From Candidatus Magasanikiibacteriota bacterium (GTDB lineage: Bacteria > Patescibacteriota > Patescibacteriia > Magasanikbacterales > UBA922), in contig JAHFIE010000004.1 in the NCBI GenBank assembly GCA_023246565.1, positions 5,427-25,563 on the forward strand: a stretch of DNA of 20,137 bases, given 5' to 3'. The notes under the pieces are model-generated. The model ran no database searches. It was not told the DNA's origin and was given only the letters and a program-made list of their open reading frames with translations. A program made the position numbers and the translations under genes. Position 1 is the stretch's first letter; every line of letters begins with the position of its first letter. Shown here piece by piece: positions 1 through 5,636 of the stretch.

Positions 1-1
1 T

Positions 2-205
2 AATAGCGTCTATGTTTTAGCAGAAACAGCCGAGCGCGCTGAACATATTGACTTGGCTCGCGCTGAAACAGCCAAAGCCCGCGCCGAAGAACTGATGAAA
101 CAACGTGATCGCATGGATGACGAACAATTTGCCCTGGTTATGGCCAAAATGGAAAAAGAATTGGCACGATTACGGGTTGGAAAGAAGTGGCGAAAATTAG
201 GTTAA
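2..205 (+). CDS. atpC: F1F0 ATP synthase epsilon subunit, C-terminal part (partial)
   Basis: The frame is open from the window edge and ends at TAA 203-205, giving 67 residues. It begins NSVYVLAETAERAEHIDLA and continues as a charged alanine-rich helical hairpin (ARAETAKARAEELM), which is the typical C-terminal domain of the epsilon subunit of F1-ATPase. That domain follows the N-terminal beta sandwich, binds the gamma subunit and can inhibit ATP hydrolysis. The beta-sandwich part lies off the window. The tail ends in a basic stretch (GKKWRKLG). As atpC usually closes the atp operon, the rest of that operon is expected to the left. No classical terminator was seen directly after it; a promoter begins 11 nt past the stop. 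Identification rests on the short C-terminal motif only, but the pattern is characteristic. Confidence 0.85.
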   Translation, partial: NSVYVLAETAERAEHIDLARAETAKARAEELMKQRDRMDDEQFALVMAKMEKELARLRVGKKWRKLG

Positions 206-215
206 TTTTGAGTTA

Positions 216-249
216 TTGACAGACATCTCAAATTGAGGTATTCTATAAT
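216..249 (+). promoter_or_regulatory. Sigma-70-like promoter downstream of atpC
   Basis: A perfect -35 TTGACA (216-221) is followed after 17 nt by TATTCT (239-244); a better TATAAT (244-249) overlaps it but at 22 nt spacing. No plus-strand coding frame follows before the T-rich stretch at 332-340, so it would drive a short noncoding transcript. Confidence 0.55.
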
Positions 250-250
250 C

Positions 251-340
251 ATAAACACTTGATGGTGTCGTGATCCCTTTGGGACGGACGTAAGAGTAAG
301 CCTTAATCGGCAGTGCTCGCACCGGACGGTGTTTTTGTTT
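251..340 (+). ncRNA. Candidate small structured RNA (about 90 nt)
   Basis: The stretch lies between a near-consensus promoter and a short hairpin with a T run (GCACC, loop GGAC, GGTGT at 319-332, then T5GT3). It holds a local hairpin TCCC-TTT-GGGA around 272-284, a second possible one GTGC-TC-GCAC at 313-322, and no plausible reading frame. An upstream GGTG (about 265-268) could pair with the CACC of the terminator, so alternative folds are possible. I compared it by eye with SRP RNA, tmRNA, and ZTP, GEMM, fluoride and guanidine riboswitch cores and found no convincing match. The next gene is convergent, so it is not a leader of a plus-strand gene. Existence and ends are inferred. Confidence 0.35.
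319..340 (+). terminator. Short intrinsic terminator candidate
   Basis: CACC (320-323), loop GGAC, GGTG (328-331), extended by a G-T pair, followed by TTTTTGTTT. The stem is only 4-5 bp, so it would be a weak terminator; it fits the plus strand only. Confidence 0.4.
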
Positions 341-588
341 TATACATCGTTGTGTAATGCATAATTATCCACCTCGTGGGTATAGTTAATTACATCAATT
401 CCTGTTGCTTTTTTAATTACGTCGGCGGTTTTATTTTCTACCCAACCAATAGTTATTTTTTCAACCTGATACGGTGTCAATTTTTTATTGGCTAACACAA
501 CTATCCGAGCCCCTATTTCGTTTTTTGGTATTTGTTTTGCAATAGTTTGCAAAGATAATTCATCTTTGTCATCCCCTCCTTGTGTCAT
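340..588 (-). CDS. Small hypothetical protein, possible truncated PBECR-type nuclease domain
   Basis: 82 residues if started at ATG 588 (MTQGGDDKDELSLQ). I chose this start because the stop of a 17-codon SD-led leader frame overlaps it as ATGA; a TTG at 603 would add five residues. The N-terminal half is mixed alpha/beta (GARIVVLANKKLTPYQVEKI). The C-terminal end TGIDVINYTHEVDNYALH resembles the motif of phage barnase/EndoU/colicin/RelE-like (PBECR) nucleases, in which a GxxVxxYxHxxDNxAxxH stretch runs on into a second histidine motif. Here the protein stops two or three residues after that point, so the remaining catalytic part would be missing. The resemblance is from memory and moderate. 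It could instead be an unrelated intact small protein or a decayed fragment. Base composition is AT-rich like the host. Confidence 0.45.
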   Translation of the reverse strand: MTQGGDDKDELSLQTIAKQIPKNEIGARIVVLANKKLTPYQVEKITIGWVENKTADVIKKATGIDVINYTHEVDNYALHNDV

Positions 589-638
589 ACATAAAAATAA
601 CAATCAAAAATAAAAATGCCCAACAAGGGGCAAATCAA
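585..638 (-). CDS. 17-residue leader ORF, translationally coupled
   Basis: A strong SD (AAGGAGGAGG on the minus strand, 647-656) sits 8 nt before TTG at 638, which opens a 17-codon frame (MICPLLGIFIFDCYFYV). Its TGA stop (587-585) overlaps the ATG at 588 of the next gene as ATGA. The downstream gene has no SD of its own, so ribosomes loaded here could re-initiate there. The peptide is hydrophobic. Whether the peptide itself matters, or only the ribosome delivery, cannot be seen from sequence. Confidence 0.4.
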   Translation of the reverse strand: MICPLLGIFIFDCYFYV

Positions 639-663
639 AATAATTTCCTCCTCCTTATTTTTT

Positions 664-693
664 AATATATCAAAAAATAAATTACTCTGTCAA
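664..693 (-). promoter_or_regulatory. Minus-strand sigma-70 promoter for the 585-638 / 340-588 pair
   Basis: On the minus strand TTGACA (693-688) is followed after 18 nt by TATATT (669-664). The predicted start near 657 would place the SD AAGGAGGAGG almost at the 5' end of the transcript. Confidence 0.6.
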
Positions 694-700
694 AAACAAA

Positions 701-762
701 AAAACCAGAGAGAATCTCAATACTTTTTCTGTAAAAGTACTAAGATTCGACTCTCTGGTTTT
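701..762. terminator. Long 62-nt hairpin (family member 1), probable bidirectional terminator
   Basis: Outer 12-bp stem AAAACCAGAGAG (701-712) / CTCTCTGGTTTT (751-762), then AATCT/AGATT, a 3x3 internal loop (CAA/CTA), TACTTTT/AAAAGTA and a 5-nt loop. A runs lead in and T runs lead out on both strands. It lies downstream of the 49-residue minus-strand gene at 834-983 and shares its plan with the hairpins at 1070-1129 and 18802-18862. Confidence 0.65.
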
Positions 763-763
763 T

Positions 764-833
764 ACTGCCCGGGAGCAGGGGATCGGACCCAATGGGTTCA
801 ACGATACTTCGCCCTGCTGGCACTGATATCTGA
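764..833 (-). other. Structured 3' untranslated stretch
   Basis: Between the stop at 834 and the long hairpin the minus strand reads AGCAGGG ... CCCTGCT, a 7-bp inverted repeat with about 31 nt between, plus an internal CCCATTGGG. No tRNA-like or coding pattern was found. It may extend the terminator structure. Confidence 0.3.
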
Positions 834-983
834 CTAGTCGTCTTCGTCTCGAACCACTTGTACAATAGAAATTAACCCGATGGCCAAAATGATGATGGCA
901 GACAATGGATCTCCCTTGTCTGCCATATCACGAGCCATGGCAATACAAAAGATTGCAAAAACGGAACCGATAATACTTTTCAA
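834..983 (-). CDS. 49-residue two-helix membrane protein, unknown function
   Basis: Minus-strand TTG at 983 to TAG at 836-834. The start is supported by a purine-rich SD (GGGGAAAGGG, about 8 nt upstream), a promoter 17-spaced at 1022-1050 and an in-frame TAA shortly upstream. The protein starts MKSIIGSVFAIFCIAMARD, has a polar turn (MADKGDP, residues 20-26), then a second hydrophobic segment (LSAIIILAIGLISIVQVV, 27-44) and an acidic tail RDEDD. That is a hairpin of two transmembrane helices with a charged C-terminus, as in many small stress or toxin-like membrane proteins, but I do not recognise the family. It forms its own transcription unit: promoter, SD, gene, hairpin terminator. The opposite strand also carries an 86-codon frame, which I reject. 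Existence is well supported, function is not. Confidence 0.65.
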   Translation of the reverse strand: MKSIIGSVFAIFCIAMARDMADKGDPLSAIIILAIGLISIVQVVRDEDD

Positions 984-1021
984 GTCAGGTACCCTTTCCC
1001 CGGCAAAACCAGGATTTTATC

Positions 1022-1050
1022 TTTTTATCACAAAGAGAGAGAGATTACAA
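1022..1050 (-). promoter_or_regulatory. Promoter of the 49-residue membrane protein
   Basis: Minus-strand TTGTAA (1050-1045), 17 nt, TAAAAA (1027-1022). The spacer end and -10 read TTTGTGATAAAAA, the same as in the promoter at 1764-1792. Confidence 0.5.
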
Positions 1051-1069
1051 GGGAAAGTTGTGTACACAA

Positions 1070-1129
1070 AAAATCCAGAGAAACTTCAGAATTCTTTTTC
1101 AAGAATCCTAAGGTTTGTCTCTGGATTTT
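1070..1129. terminator. Long 60-nt hairpin (family member 2), probable bidirectional terminator
   Basis: Outer 12-bp stem AAAATCCAGAGA (1070-1081) / TCTCTGGATTTT (1118-1129), then AACTT/AAGGTT with one mismatch, a 3x3 internal loop (CAG/CCT), ATTCTT/AAGAAT and a short T-rich loop. It matches the 701-762 hairpin in plan and in the CCAGAGA/TCTCTGG core while the inner stems differ in a paired way. It follows the gene at 1183-1716. Confidence 0.65.
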
Positions 1130-1132
1130 TAT

Positions 1133-1180
1133 TTCACTAGGCAGATCGGAGAGCAGAGGTCTCGACAACCTCCTAGTGAA
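1133..1180. repeat. Inverted repeat at the 3' end of the 1183-1716 gene
   Basis: TTCACTAGG (1133-1141) pairs with CCTAGTGAA (1172-1180), enclosing a nested GAGGT/ACCTC hairpin. It sits 2 nt past the stop codon and just before the long hairpin, so it is probably part of the 3' end of the minus-strand transcript. Confidence 0.45.
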
Positions 1181-1182
1181 TT

Positions 1183-1716
1183 TCATTCCTCTGGATCAGG
1201 ATTGACCTGACGTGCATATCTTTTTCCAAGATATGCCTTCACGTTTTGCGGGAGAGCATCCATTTCTTGTCTGATTTCGGTGGTGGCTCTCTCGAAGTCT
1301 TCACGCGTGATCACGTCAGCGTACTTCGACTCGAGTTTCGCAGCTTCGGCCGCGCCGAACACGGTGAGGTGGAGACGGATATCCTGGAGAAGGCGGTTGC
1401 GATTGATTGGCCTATTGGCATCCTGTCGGATCACGAGGTGGCTATCACAATCCATGAGAATGTTGTGTGCGCCAACACTGTGTTGACGGGTTATCTTTCG
1501 CAAGAACACCGACTGGTAGTCAGCCCAGGTCGAGATCTTTCTTGCCACGACCGGACTGATAACTCCGAGTCTGACCAGGATCTTTTTCACGTGATCCACG
1601 GTCGTCCAGGAGAAAACCATGGGCTCAGGTCCTTGCCATTTCCAGAAGAGGCAGAGTATGAACAGCTCGAAGAAGCTGTTTGCCGTGAGGATGAAAGGTT
1701 TTTTCGTCTCAGACAT
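1183..1716 (-). CDS. Hypothetical protein, 177 residues, higher-GC gene
   Basis: ATG 1716 (MSETKKPFILTANSFF) was chosen over an ATG four codons upstream because GGAGGA (1726-1721) lies at ideal distance from it. Residues about 9-30 form a hydrophobic, aromatic segment (SFFELFILCLFWKW) that could be a membrane anchor or buried helix. The rest is soluble, with a basic middle (VARKISTWADYQSVFLRKITR) and a C-terminal helical, charged part (DVITREDFERATTEIRQEM) ending in ARQVNPDPEE. I recognise no domain. The gene has its own promoter (1764-1792), SD, 3' inverted repeat and long hairpin, so it is a self-contained unit. Its GC content is visibly above that of the flanking atpC/SulP region, and its codon choice differs (many CTC, GTC, CGG-type codons), which suggests transfer. 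A 164-codon frame on the other strand is a shadow. Confidence 0.65.
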   Translation of the reverse strand: MSETKKPFILTANSFFELFILCLFWKWQGPEPMVFSWTTVDHVKKILVRLGVISPVVARKISTWADYQSVFLRKITRQHSVGAHNILMDCDSHLVIRQDANRPINRNRLLQDIRLHLTVFGAAEAAKLESKYADVITREDFERATTEIRQEMDALPQNVKAYLGKRYARQVNPDPEE

Positions 1717-1763
1717 TCTATCCTCCAATCAAGATTTTGAGACTAGACATTGAAACCAAAGAA

Positions 1764-1792
1764 TTTTTATCACAAAAAAAGAAATAATTCAA
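1764..1792 (-). promoter_or_regulatory. Promoter of the 177-residue hypothetical protein
   Basis: Minus-strand TTGAAT (1792-1787), 17 nt, TAAAAA (1769-1764), with TTTGTGATAAAAA at the -10 as in the promoter at 1022-1050. Predicted start near 1757, leader about 40 nt. Confidence 0.5.
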
Positions 1793-1824
1793 GAGAACCA
1801 AGAGACTACCAGTGGAAAAAAATC

Positions 1825-1853
1825 TAGACGACAAAATTTTTCAGGCGTATACT
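1825..1853 (+). promoter_or_regulatory. Promoter of the SulP gene
   Basis: TAGACG (1825-1830), 17 nt, TATACT (1848-1853). Predicted start near 1860, giving a leader of about 60 nt. Confidence 0.45.
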
Positions 1854-1868
1854 TGAGGCCTTATTATC

Positions 1869-1899
1869 GGATGTTTCATCAATGAGAATCAAAACATCC
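1869..1899 (+). other. Leader hairpin before the SulP gene
   Basis: GGATGTTT (1869-1876) pairs with AAACATCC (1892-1899), an 8-bp stem with a 15-nt loop, ending 20 nt before the start codon. No T run follows, so it is not a terminator; it could be an operator or a regulatory RNA stem. Confidence 0.4.
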
Positions 1900-1919
1900 T
1901 GCAACTACATACAATCTCT

Positions 1920-3554
1920 ATGAATACTTTTTTCACGAATATACAATCAAACTGGCGCGCCGGCCTCACGGTTTCACTGGTTTCACTGCCCCTGTCAATT
2001 TCTCTGGCAGTTGCGGCCAATGCTACCCCGCTCATGGGTGTGATTACGGCTATTTGGGCCGGACTTTTTGCCGCGCTCATTGGCGGTAGTCATTACAATG
2101 TTGTTGGTCCTACGGGCGCCCTTTCCGGAATTTTGGCCATGTATGCCATTATGCATGGTGTGGGAATTTTACCCGTTCTTGCAGTACTCACCGGAATTTT
2201 AATTCTGCTCTGTTATTTTTTTCACATTGATCACTATATTATTTTTATTCCCTCGAGCGTTATTCATGGTTTTACGCTTGGTGTGGCATTTATTATTGGA
2301 CTGAATCAATTTAATTTCGCAACGGGTCTGACTGGTTTGCCGGTACATGAACGGTTTGTACACAATCTTTTAGAATCATTTACTCATGCGGGGGCTACTC
2401 AATCACTTACAGTATTGATTTTTGTTATTGCCTTTGCACTCTTATTTATTTTTTTAAAATTAAAATCAAAAATTCCTGGGCCAATAGTTGTTGCGGTTAT
2501 TGGTATCGCACTTGGCTACGCGCACGCGCAGAATATTATTAATCTTCCTATTCAAACCTTGTTCACGAAATTTGGTACTATTGAAACCGCCTTATTTCAT
2601 TTTTCACCGATTCCTTGGTCTGCGCTCCTTGATCGTCATTTGCTCGGGGCTGCCGCTGCCATTACGGTTATCGCAATTCTCGAAACTTTGATTTCCGGAA
2701 AAATCGCTGCTACCATGACCAAAACTAATTATGATCAACGTCGTGAAGTTTTGGGTTTGGGACTCGCGAATATTGCGAGTGGTTTGGCTGGTGGCATTCC
2801 AGCGACCGCTGCATTGGCCCGCACTGCCCTGAATGTAAAAACCGGCGCAACGCATCGTACCTCGGGAATCATTAATGCAGTCGCAGTCGCCATTATTTCA
2901 CTTCTCCTATTGCCGTATTTTAAATATTTGCCACTCCCGATTGTGGCCGCGATTTTGGTCTATGTTGCCGTGCGTATGGTTGAACACGAACATTTTATTC
3001 GTCTCTACAAACATAATCGTTTTGATTTTATTCTTTCACTTATTGTCGCACTCATAACCATTGTTTCTGATCCGATTGTTGGTATTATGTTCGGGGCTAC
3101 GGTCGCGCTCTTATATTTTGTGAATCAATTATCCAAAGCTCAAAGTGAGGTCACCATCAACAAAAATAAAAAAATTGTTACTCGTATTGATGGAAGTGAT
3201 GCAAATGCCATCAACAATGCCGGGGGCGATGTGGTTGTCTATCGATTTGCCGGTCAGATGACGTATGTGAATGCCCAAGCTCACCGTGATAATATTAAAA
3301 ATATTTCAGCGCCGACCATTATTTTGGGTTTTCGCAATCTTTTTTATCTGGATATTGATGGATTGGATGCCCTTGCTGAAATTATTCATGATCTTACGAC
3401 TTCGGGTAAAAAAATCTATCTATCCGGGGTAGGTTCGGCAACCTTAGTACGTATTTCGAAAACACCATGGTATTCTGATCTTTTTAAGAAAAACATGGTT
3501 TTTGCCAGTACGGCTGAAGCTTTGCAATCTTTGGGGTTTAAGAACGTTCGTTGA
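1920..3554 (+). CDS. SulP/SLC26-family anion transporter with STAS domain
   Basis: 544 residues. The membrane part (about 10-400) has multiple hydrophobic spans and the family motif GPTGALSG at 63-70 preceded by HYNVV. The C-terminal 420-544 segment (VVVYRFAGQMTYVNAQAH ... FRNLFYLDIDGLDALAEI) is a STAS domain, which regulates SLC26/SulP transporters. Substrates known for the family are sulfate, bicarbonate, oxalate and chloride; the sequence does not let me choose. The usual D-S/T-x-G loop of anti-sigma-antagonist STAS domains reads D-I-D-G here, so the phosphorylatable hydroxyl residue is absent, as in many transporters. Start ATG 1920 has no SD, as is usual here. Its TGA stop lies inside the -35 box of the following promoter. 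No metabolic partner lies beside it. Confidence 0.9.
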   Translation: MNTFFTNIQSNWRAGLTVSLVSLPLSISLAVAANATPLMGVITAIWAGLFAALIGGSHYNVVGPTGALSGILAMYAIMHGVGILPVLAVLTGILILLCYFFHIDHYIIFIPSSVIHGFTLGVAFIIGLNQFNFATGLTGLPVHERFVHNLLESFTHAGATQSLTVLIFVIAFALLFIFLKLKSKIPGPIVVAVIGIALGYAHAQNIINLPIQTLFTKFGTIETALFHFSPIPWSALLDRHLLGAAAAITVIAILETLISGKIAATMTKTNYDQRREVLGLGLANIASGLAGGIPATAALARTALNVKTGATHRTSGIINAVAVAIISLLLLPYFKYLPLPIVAAILVYVAVRMVEHEHFIRLYKHNRFDFILSLIVALITIVSDPIVGIMFGATVALLYFVNQLSKAQSEVTINKNKKIVTRIDGSDANAINNAGGDVVVYRFAGQMTYVNAQAHRDNIKNISAPTIILGFRNLFYLDIDGLDALAEIIHDLTTSGKKIYLSGVGSATLVRISKTPWYSDLFKKNMVFASTAEALQSLGFKNVR

Positions 3555-3579
3555 CAATATTGTATGGATTTGCTATACT
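3551..3579 (+). promoter_or_regulatory. Consensus promoter overlapping the SulP stop codon
   Basis: TTGACA (3551-3556), 17 nt, TATACT (3574-3579). The TGA stop of the upstream gene is part of the -35 box. Drives the small cysteine-rich ORF at 3648; the leader holds an imperfect hairpin ATTGGGTTT / AAACCTCAAT at 3598-3626. Confidence 0.75.
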
Positions 3580-3647
3580 CCTCACTCATTTAATGATATT
3601 GGGTTTTCTCAATAGAAACCTCAATAGTTATTTACTATATTCGTTGT

Positions 3648-3770
3648 ATGCAATGTCAATCATGCGCAAAATCTACGACCGAAGACACAGTATGTCCTGA
3701 CTGCGACACCTGTGAGTCCTGCTGCGGCTGCCGCGGCGCCATGGATACGTCTCATGACGACGATTATTAG
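3648..3770 (+). CDS. 40-residue cysteine-rich (zinc-knuckle-like) mini-protein
   Basis: ATG 3648 to TAG 3768-3770. The protein starts MQCQSCAKSTTEDTVCPDC and has eight cysteines at 3, 6, 16, 19, 22, 25, 26 and 28, then an acidic tail MDTSHDDDY. The first two CxxC pairs (3/6 and 16/19) look like a four-cysteine zinc ribbon; the DTCESCCGC run after it could bind a second metal ion. The frame is credible because it sits alone between a consensus promoter (3551-3579) and a good terminator (3779-3806). There is no SD, as in neighbouring genes. I do not know a named family; small CxxC proteins are common in this kind of genome. The cysteine-rich core is GC-rich compared with its flanks. It could be a metal store, a regulator or a ribosome-associated ribbon; no function can be assigned. 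Confidence 0.6.
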   Translation: MQCQSCAKSTTEDTVCPDCDTCESCCGCRGAMDTSHDDDY

Positions 3771-3778
3771 AACATAGT

Positions 3779-3806
3779 AAAAACCTGCAGTCACGCAGGT
3801 TTTTTT
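3779..3806 (+). terminator. Intrinsic terminator
   Basis: AAACCTGC (3781-3788), 6-nt loop, GCAGGTTT (3795-3802) and a seven-T run. It closes the mini-gene and ends only 8 nt before the ABC transporter start codon. Confidence 0.85.
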
Positions 3807-3814
3807 ATACCAGT

Positions 3815-5581
3815 ATGCAAGCTCAAACAAAAGCAACCTGGAAAATTTATAGAAAGTTCCTTGGCCAACACAAGGTTGGTGCTTTTTGGATTAGCATTTT
3901 TATCCTTATCGCCAACGTTGTTAATCTTCTTCCGCCGCTTTATTTTAAAAAATTATTTGATCTTATTAGCGTGCATGGTCCGTGGGAAGACATGATGCGT
4001 ACTCTCATCATGATTTTTGGTTTGTATCTTCTTGATTGGATTCTCTGGAATGGCATCCGTTTTAGCGGAAATGTGCTTCAGCCACGGATTATGGCAGAGA
4101 TTGAGCAGTATTGTTTTAGCTATCTCCACCGTCATTCCATTGATTTTTTTCAAAATAATTTTGTTGGCGCGCTCGTAAAACGAGTGAATCGTTTTGTGCA
4201 AGCATTTGAACGAATATGGGATAGAATGATTTGGAATGTATCGCAAATTATCATTAGTATTGTGGTCATCATGATTGTTCTTGGACTGCGTAATATCTGG
4301 TTGCCCGTAATTATGGGAGTCTGGTTATTGCTGTATTGCGCCATGAATTATGTTTTGATCCGCAAAAAATTACCGTATGATATTAAGCGAAGTGCATTAG
4401 AAAGTGCTACAACCGCGCTTCTTGCTGATACGATTACGAATCAATCTGCAGTAAAATTTTACAATGGGTATGATCGCGAGGTCGCGGGTTTTACTGAGGC
4501 AGTCAATAATGTTCGTGATGCGAAACGTCGTTCATATAATTTGGACACGTGGTTTGAAGGTGCGCAAAGTATTTTAATGTACGGATTGGAAATTGGTATG
4601 ATGTATGGAGCTTTGCGTCTGTGGCAACGTGGTTTGCTAACCATTGGTGACTTCGCATTGATTCAATCATATTTATTGACGTTGTTTTTGCGGATTTGGG
4701 ACCTGGGTCGGATTGTGCGTGGCATGTATGAAGATTTGGCTGATGCCAAAGAAATGACAGAAATTTTGGAAACACCGCTTGCCATTCATGATGTTCCACG
4801 AGCAAAAGAGTTGAAGATTACGAATGGAGAAATACACTTTGAAAATGTAAGTTTTGCGTATAACAGCACCCGCACGGTCTTGAAGCATTTTTCTTGTTGT
4901 ATTAAACCAGGAGAGCGCGTAGCCCTGGTTGGTCCATCAGGCGCGGGAAAATCAACGATTATTAAAATTTTACTTCGTCTGTATGAAGTAAGTGGAGGAA
5001 AGATTTTGTTGGATGGGATGGACACCAAGCGAGTAACCTTGGAAAGTCTGTGGGGAGCAATTGGGTATGTACCCCAAGAACCATTGTTGTTTCACCGTTC
5101 AATTAAAGAAAACATTCGTTATGGTAAACCAGATGCAACAGAGGATGAAGTGATCGCGGCCGCACGACTGGCGCATTGTCATGAATTTATTGAGGAGTTG
5201 CAAAATGGTTACGATACCCTCGTTGGGGAGCGTGGAGTAAAATTATCGGGCGGTGAACGTCAACGCGTGGCAATTGCTCGCGCAATGTTGCGTAATTCAC
5301 CCATTCTTCTTCTTGATGAAGCAACATCCAGTCTTGATTCAGAATCAGAACATCTTATTCAGGACGCGCTTGAAACCGTTATGAAGGGGAAGACGGTTAT
5401 TGCGATCGCTCATCGTCTGTCGACCATTATGCATATGGATCGCATTATTGTTCTCAAAGACGGAGAAATTGCTGAAGAGGGGCATCATACAGAACTAGTG
5501 GAAAAAGAAGGTGGCGTGTACCAGGCACTTTGGAGCCTACAGATTGGTGGTTTTTTGGGTGGTGATGGTGAAGAGCGATAA
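3815..5581 (+). CDS. ABC exporter (fused membrane and ATPase domains)
   Basis: 588 residues, a half-transporter of the MsbA/LmrA type that would work as a dimer in the cytoplasmic membrane. Residues about 20-310 form the six-helix membrane domain; the ATPase domain follows with Walker A GPSGAGKST (373-381), signature LSGGERQ (477-483), Walker B ILLLDE (497-502) and switch histidine H533 in AHRLSTI. All catalytic residues are present, so it should be active. Substrate is unknown: lipids, peptides or drugs are typical for the family. ATG 3815 has no SD and lies 8 nt after a terminator hairpin, so expression depends on read-through or on a promoter I cannot identify with confidence. It is followed by its own terminator (5604-5636). 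Confidence 0.92.
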   Translation: MQAQTKATWKIYRKFLGQHKVGAFWISIFILIANVVNLLPPLYFKKLFDLISVHGPWEDMMRTLIMIFGLYLLDWILWNGIRFSGNVLQPRIMAEIEQYCFSYLHRHSIDFFQNNFVGALVKRVNRFVQAFERIWDRMIWNVSQIIISIVVIMIVLGLRNIWLPVIMGVWLLLYCAMNYVLIRKKLPYDIKRSALESATTALLADTITNQSAVKFYNGYDREVAGFTEAVNNVRDAKRRSYNLDTWFEGAQSILMYGLEIGMMYGALRLWQRGLLTIGDFALIQSYLLTLFLRIWDLGRIVRGMYEDLADAKEMTEILETPLAIHDVPRAKELKITNGEIHFENVSFAYNSTRTVLKHFSCCIKPGERVALVGPSGAGKSTIIKILLRLYEVSGGKILLDGMDTKRVTLESLWGAIGYVPQEPLLFHRSIKENIRYGKPDATEDEVIAAARLAHCHEFIEELQNGYDTLVGERGVKLSGGERQRVAIARAMLRNSPILLLDEATSSLDSESEHLIQDALETVMKGKTVIAIAHRLSTIMHMDRIIVLKDGEIAEEGHHTELVEKEGGVYQALWSLQIGGFLGGDGEER

Positions 5582-5603
5582 TTTGACGATTGGCTGAGAA
5601 AAG

Positions 5604-5636
5604 AATAAGCTATCTTTATTACGGTAGCTTATTTTT
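5604..5636 (+). terminator. Terminator abutting the MBL-fold gene
   Basis: AATAAGCTA (5604-5612), 12-nt loop, TAGCTTATT (5625-5633) with a T run to 5636; the next ATG is at 5637. A possible promoter TTGACG (5583-5588), 17 nt, TAAGCT (5606-5611) would start inside the loop and bypass the hairpin. Confidence 0.65.

Noticed and set aside
251..340. Known riboswitch (GEMM, ZTP or guanidine class)
   Set aside because: Short strings such as GGGACGGAC and GTCGTGA look similar, but the conserved cores and pairings are not present.
764..833. Possible tRNA remnant (GGTTCAACGATACTTCGCCC)
   Set aside because: No acceptor, D or anticodon arms can be paired; only a chance T-loop-like string.
616..837. 73-codon plus-strand frame
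   Set aside because: It runs across the hairpin at 701-762, has no promoter or SD of its own, and its translation looks random.
880..1140. 86-codon plus-strand frame
   Set aside because: It runs through the 49-residue minus-strand gene, its promoter and the long hairpin at 1070-1129; the protein is low-complexity and has no SD.
1246..1740. 164-codon plus-strand frame opposite the 177-residue hypothetical gene
   Set aside because: The minus-strand frame has promoter, SD and terminator; the plus frame has none of these and no recognisable protein pattern.
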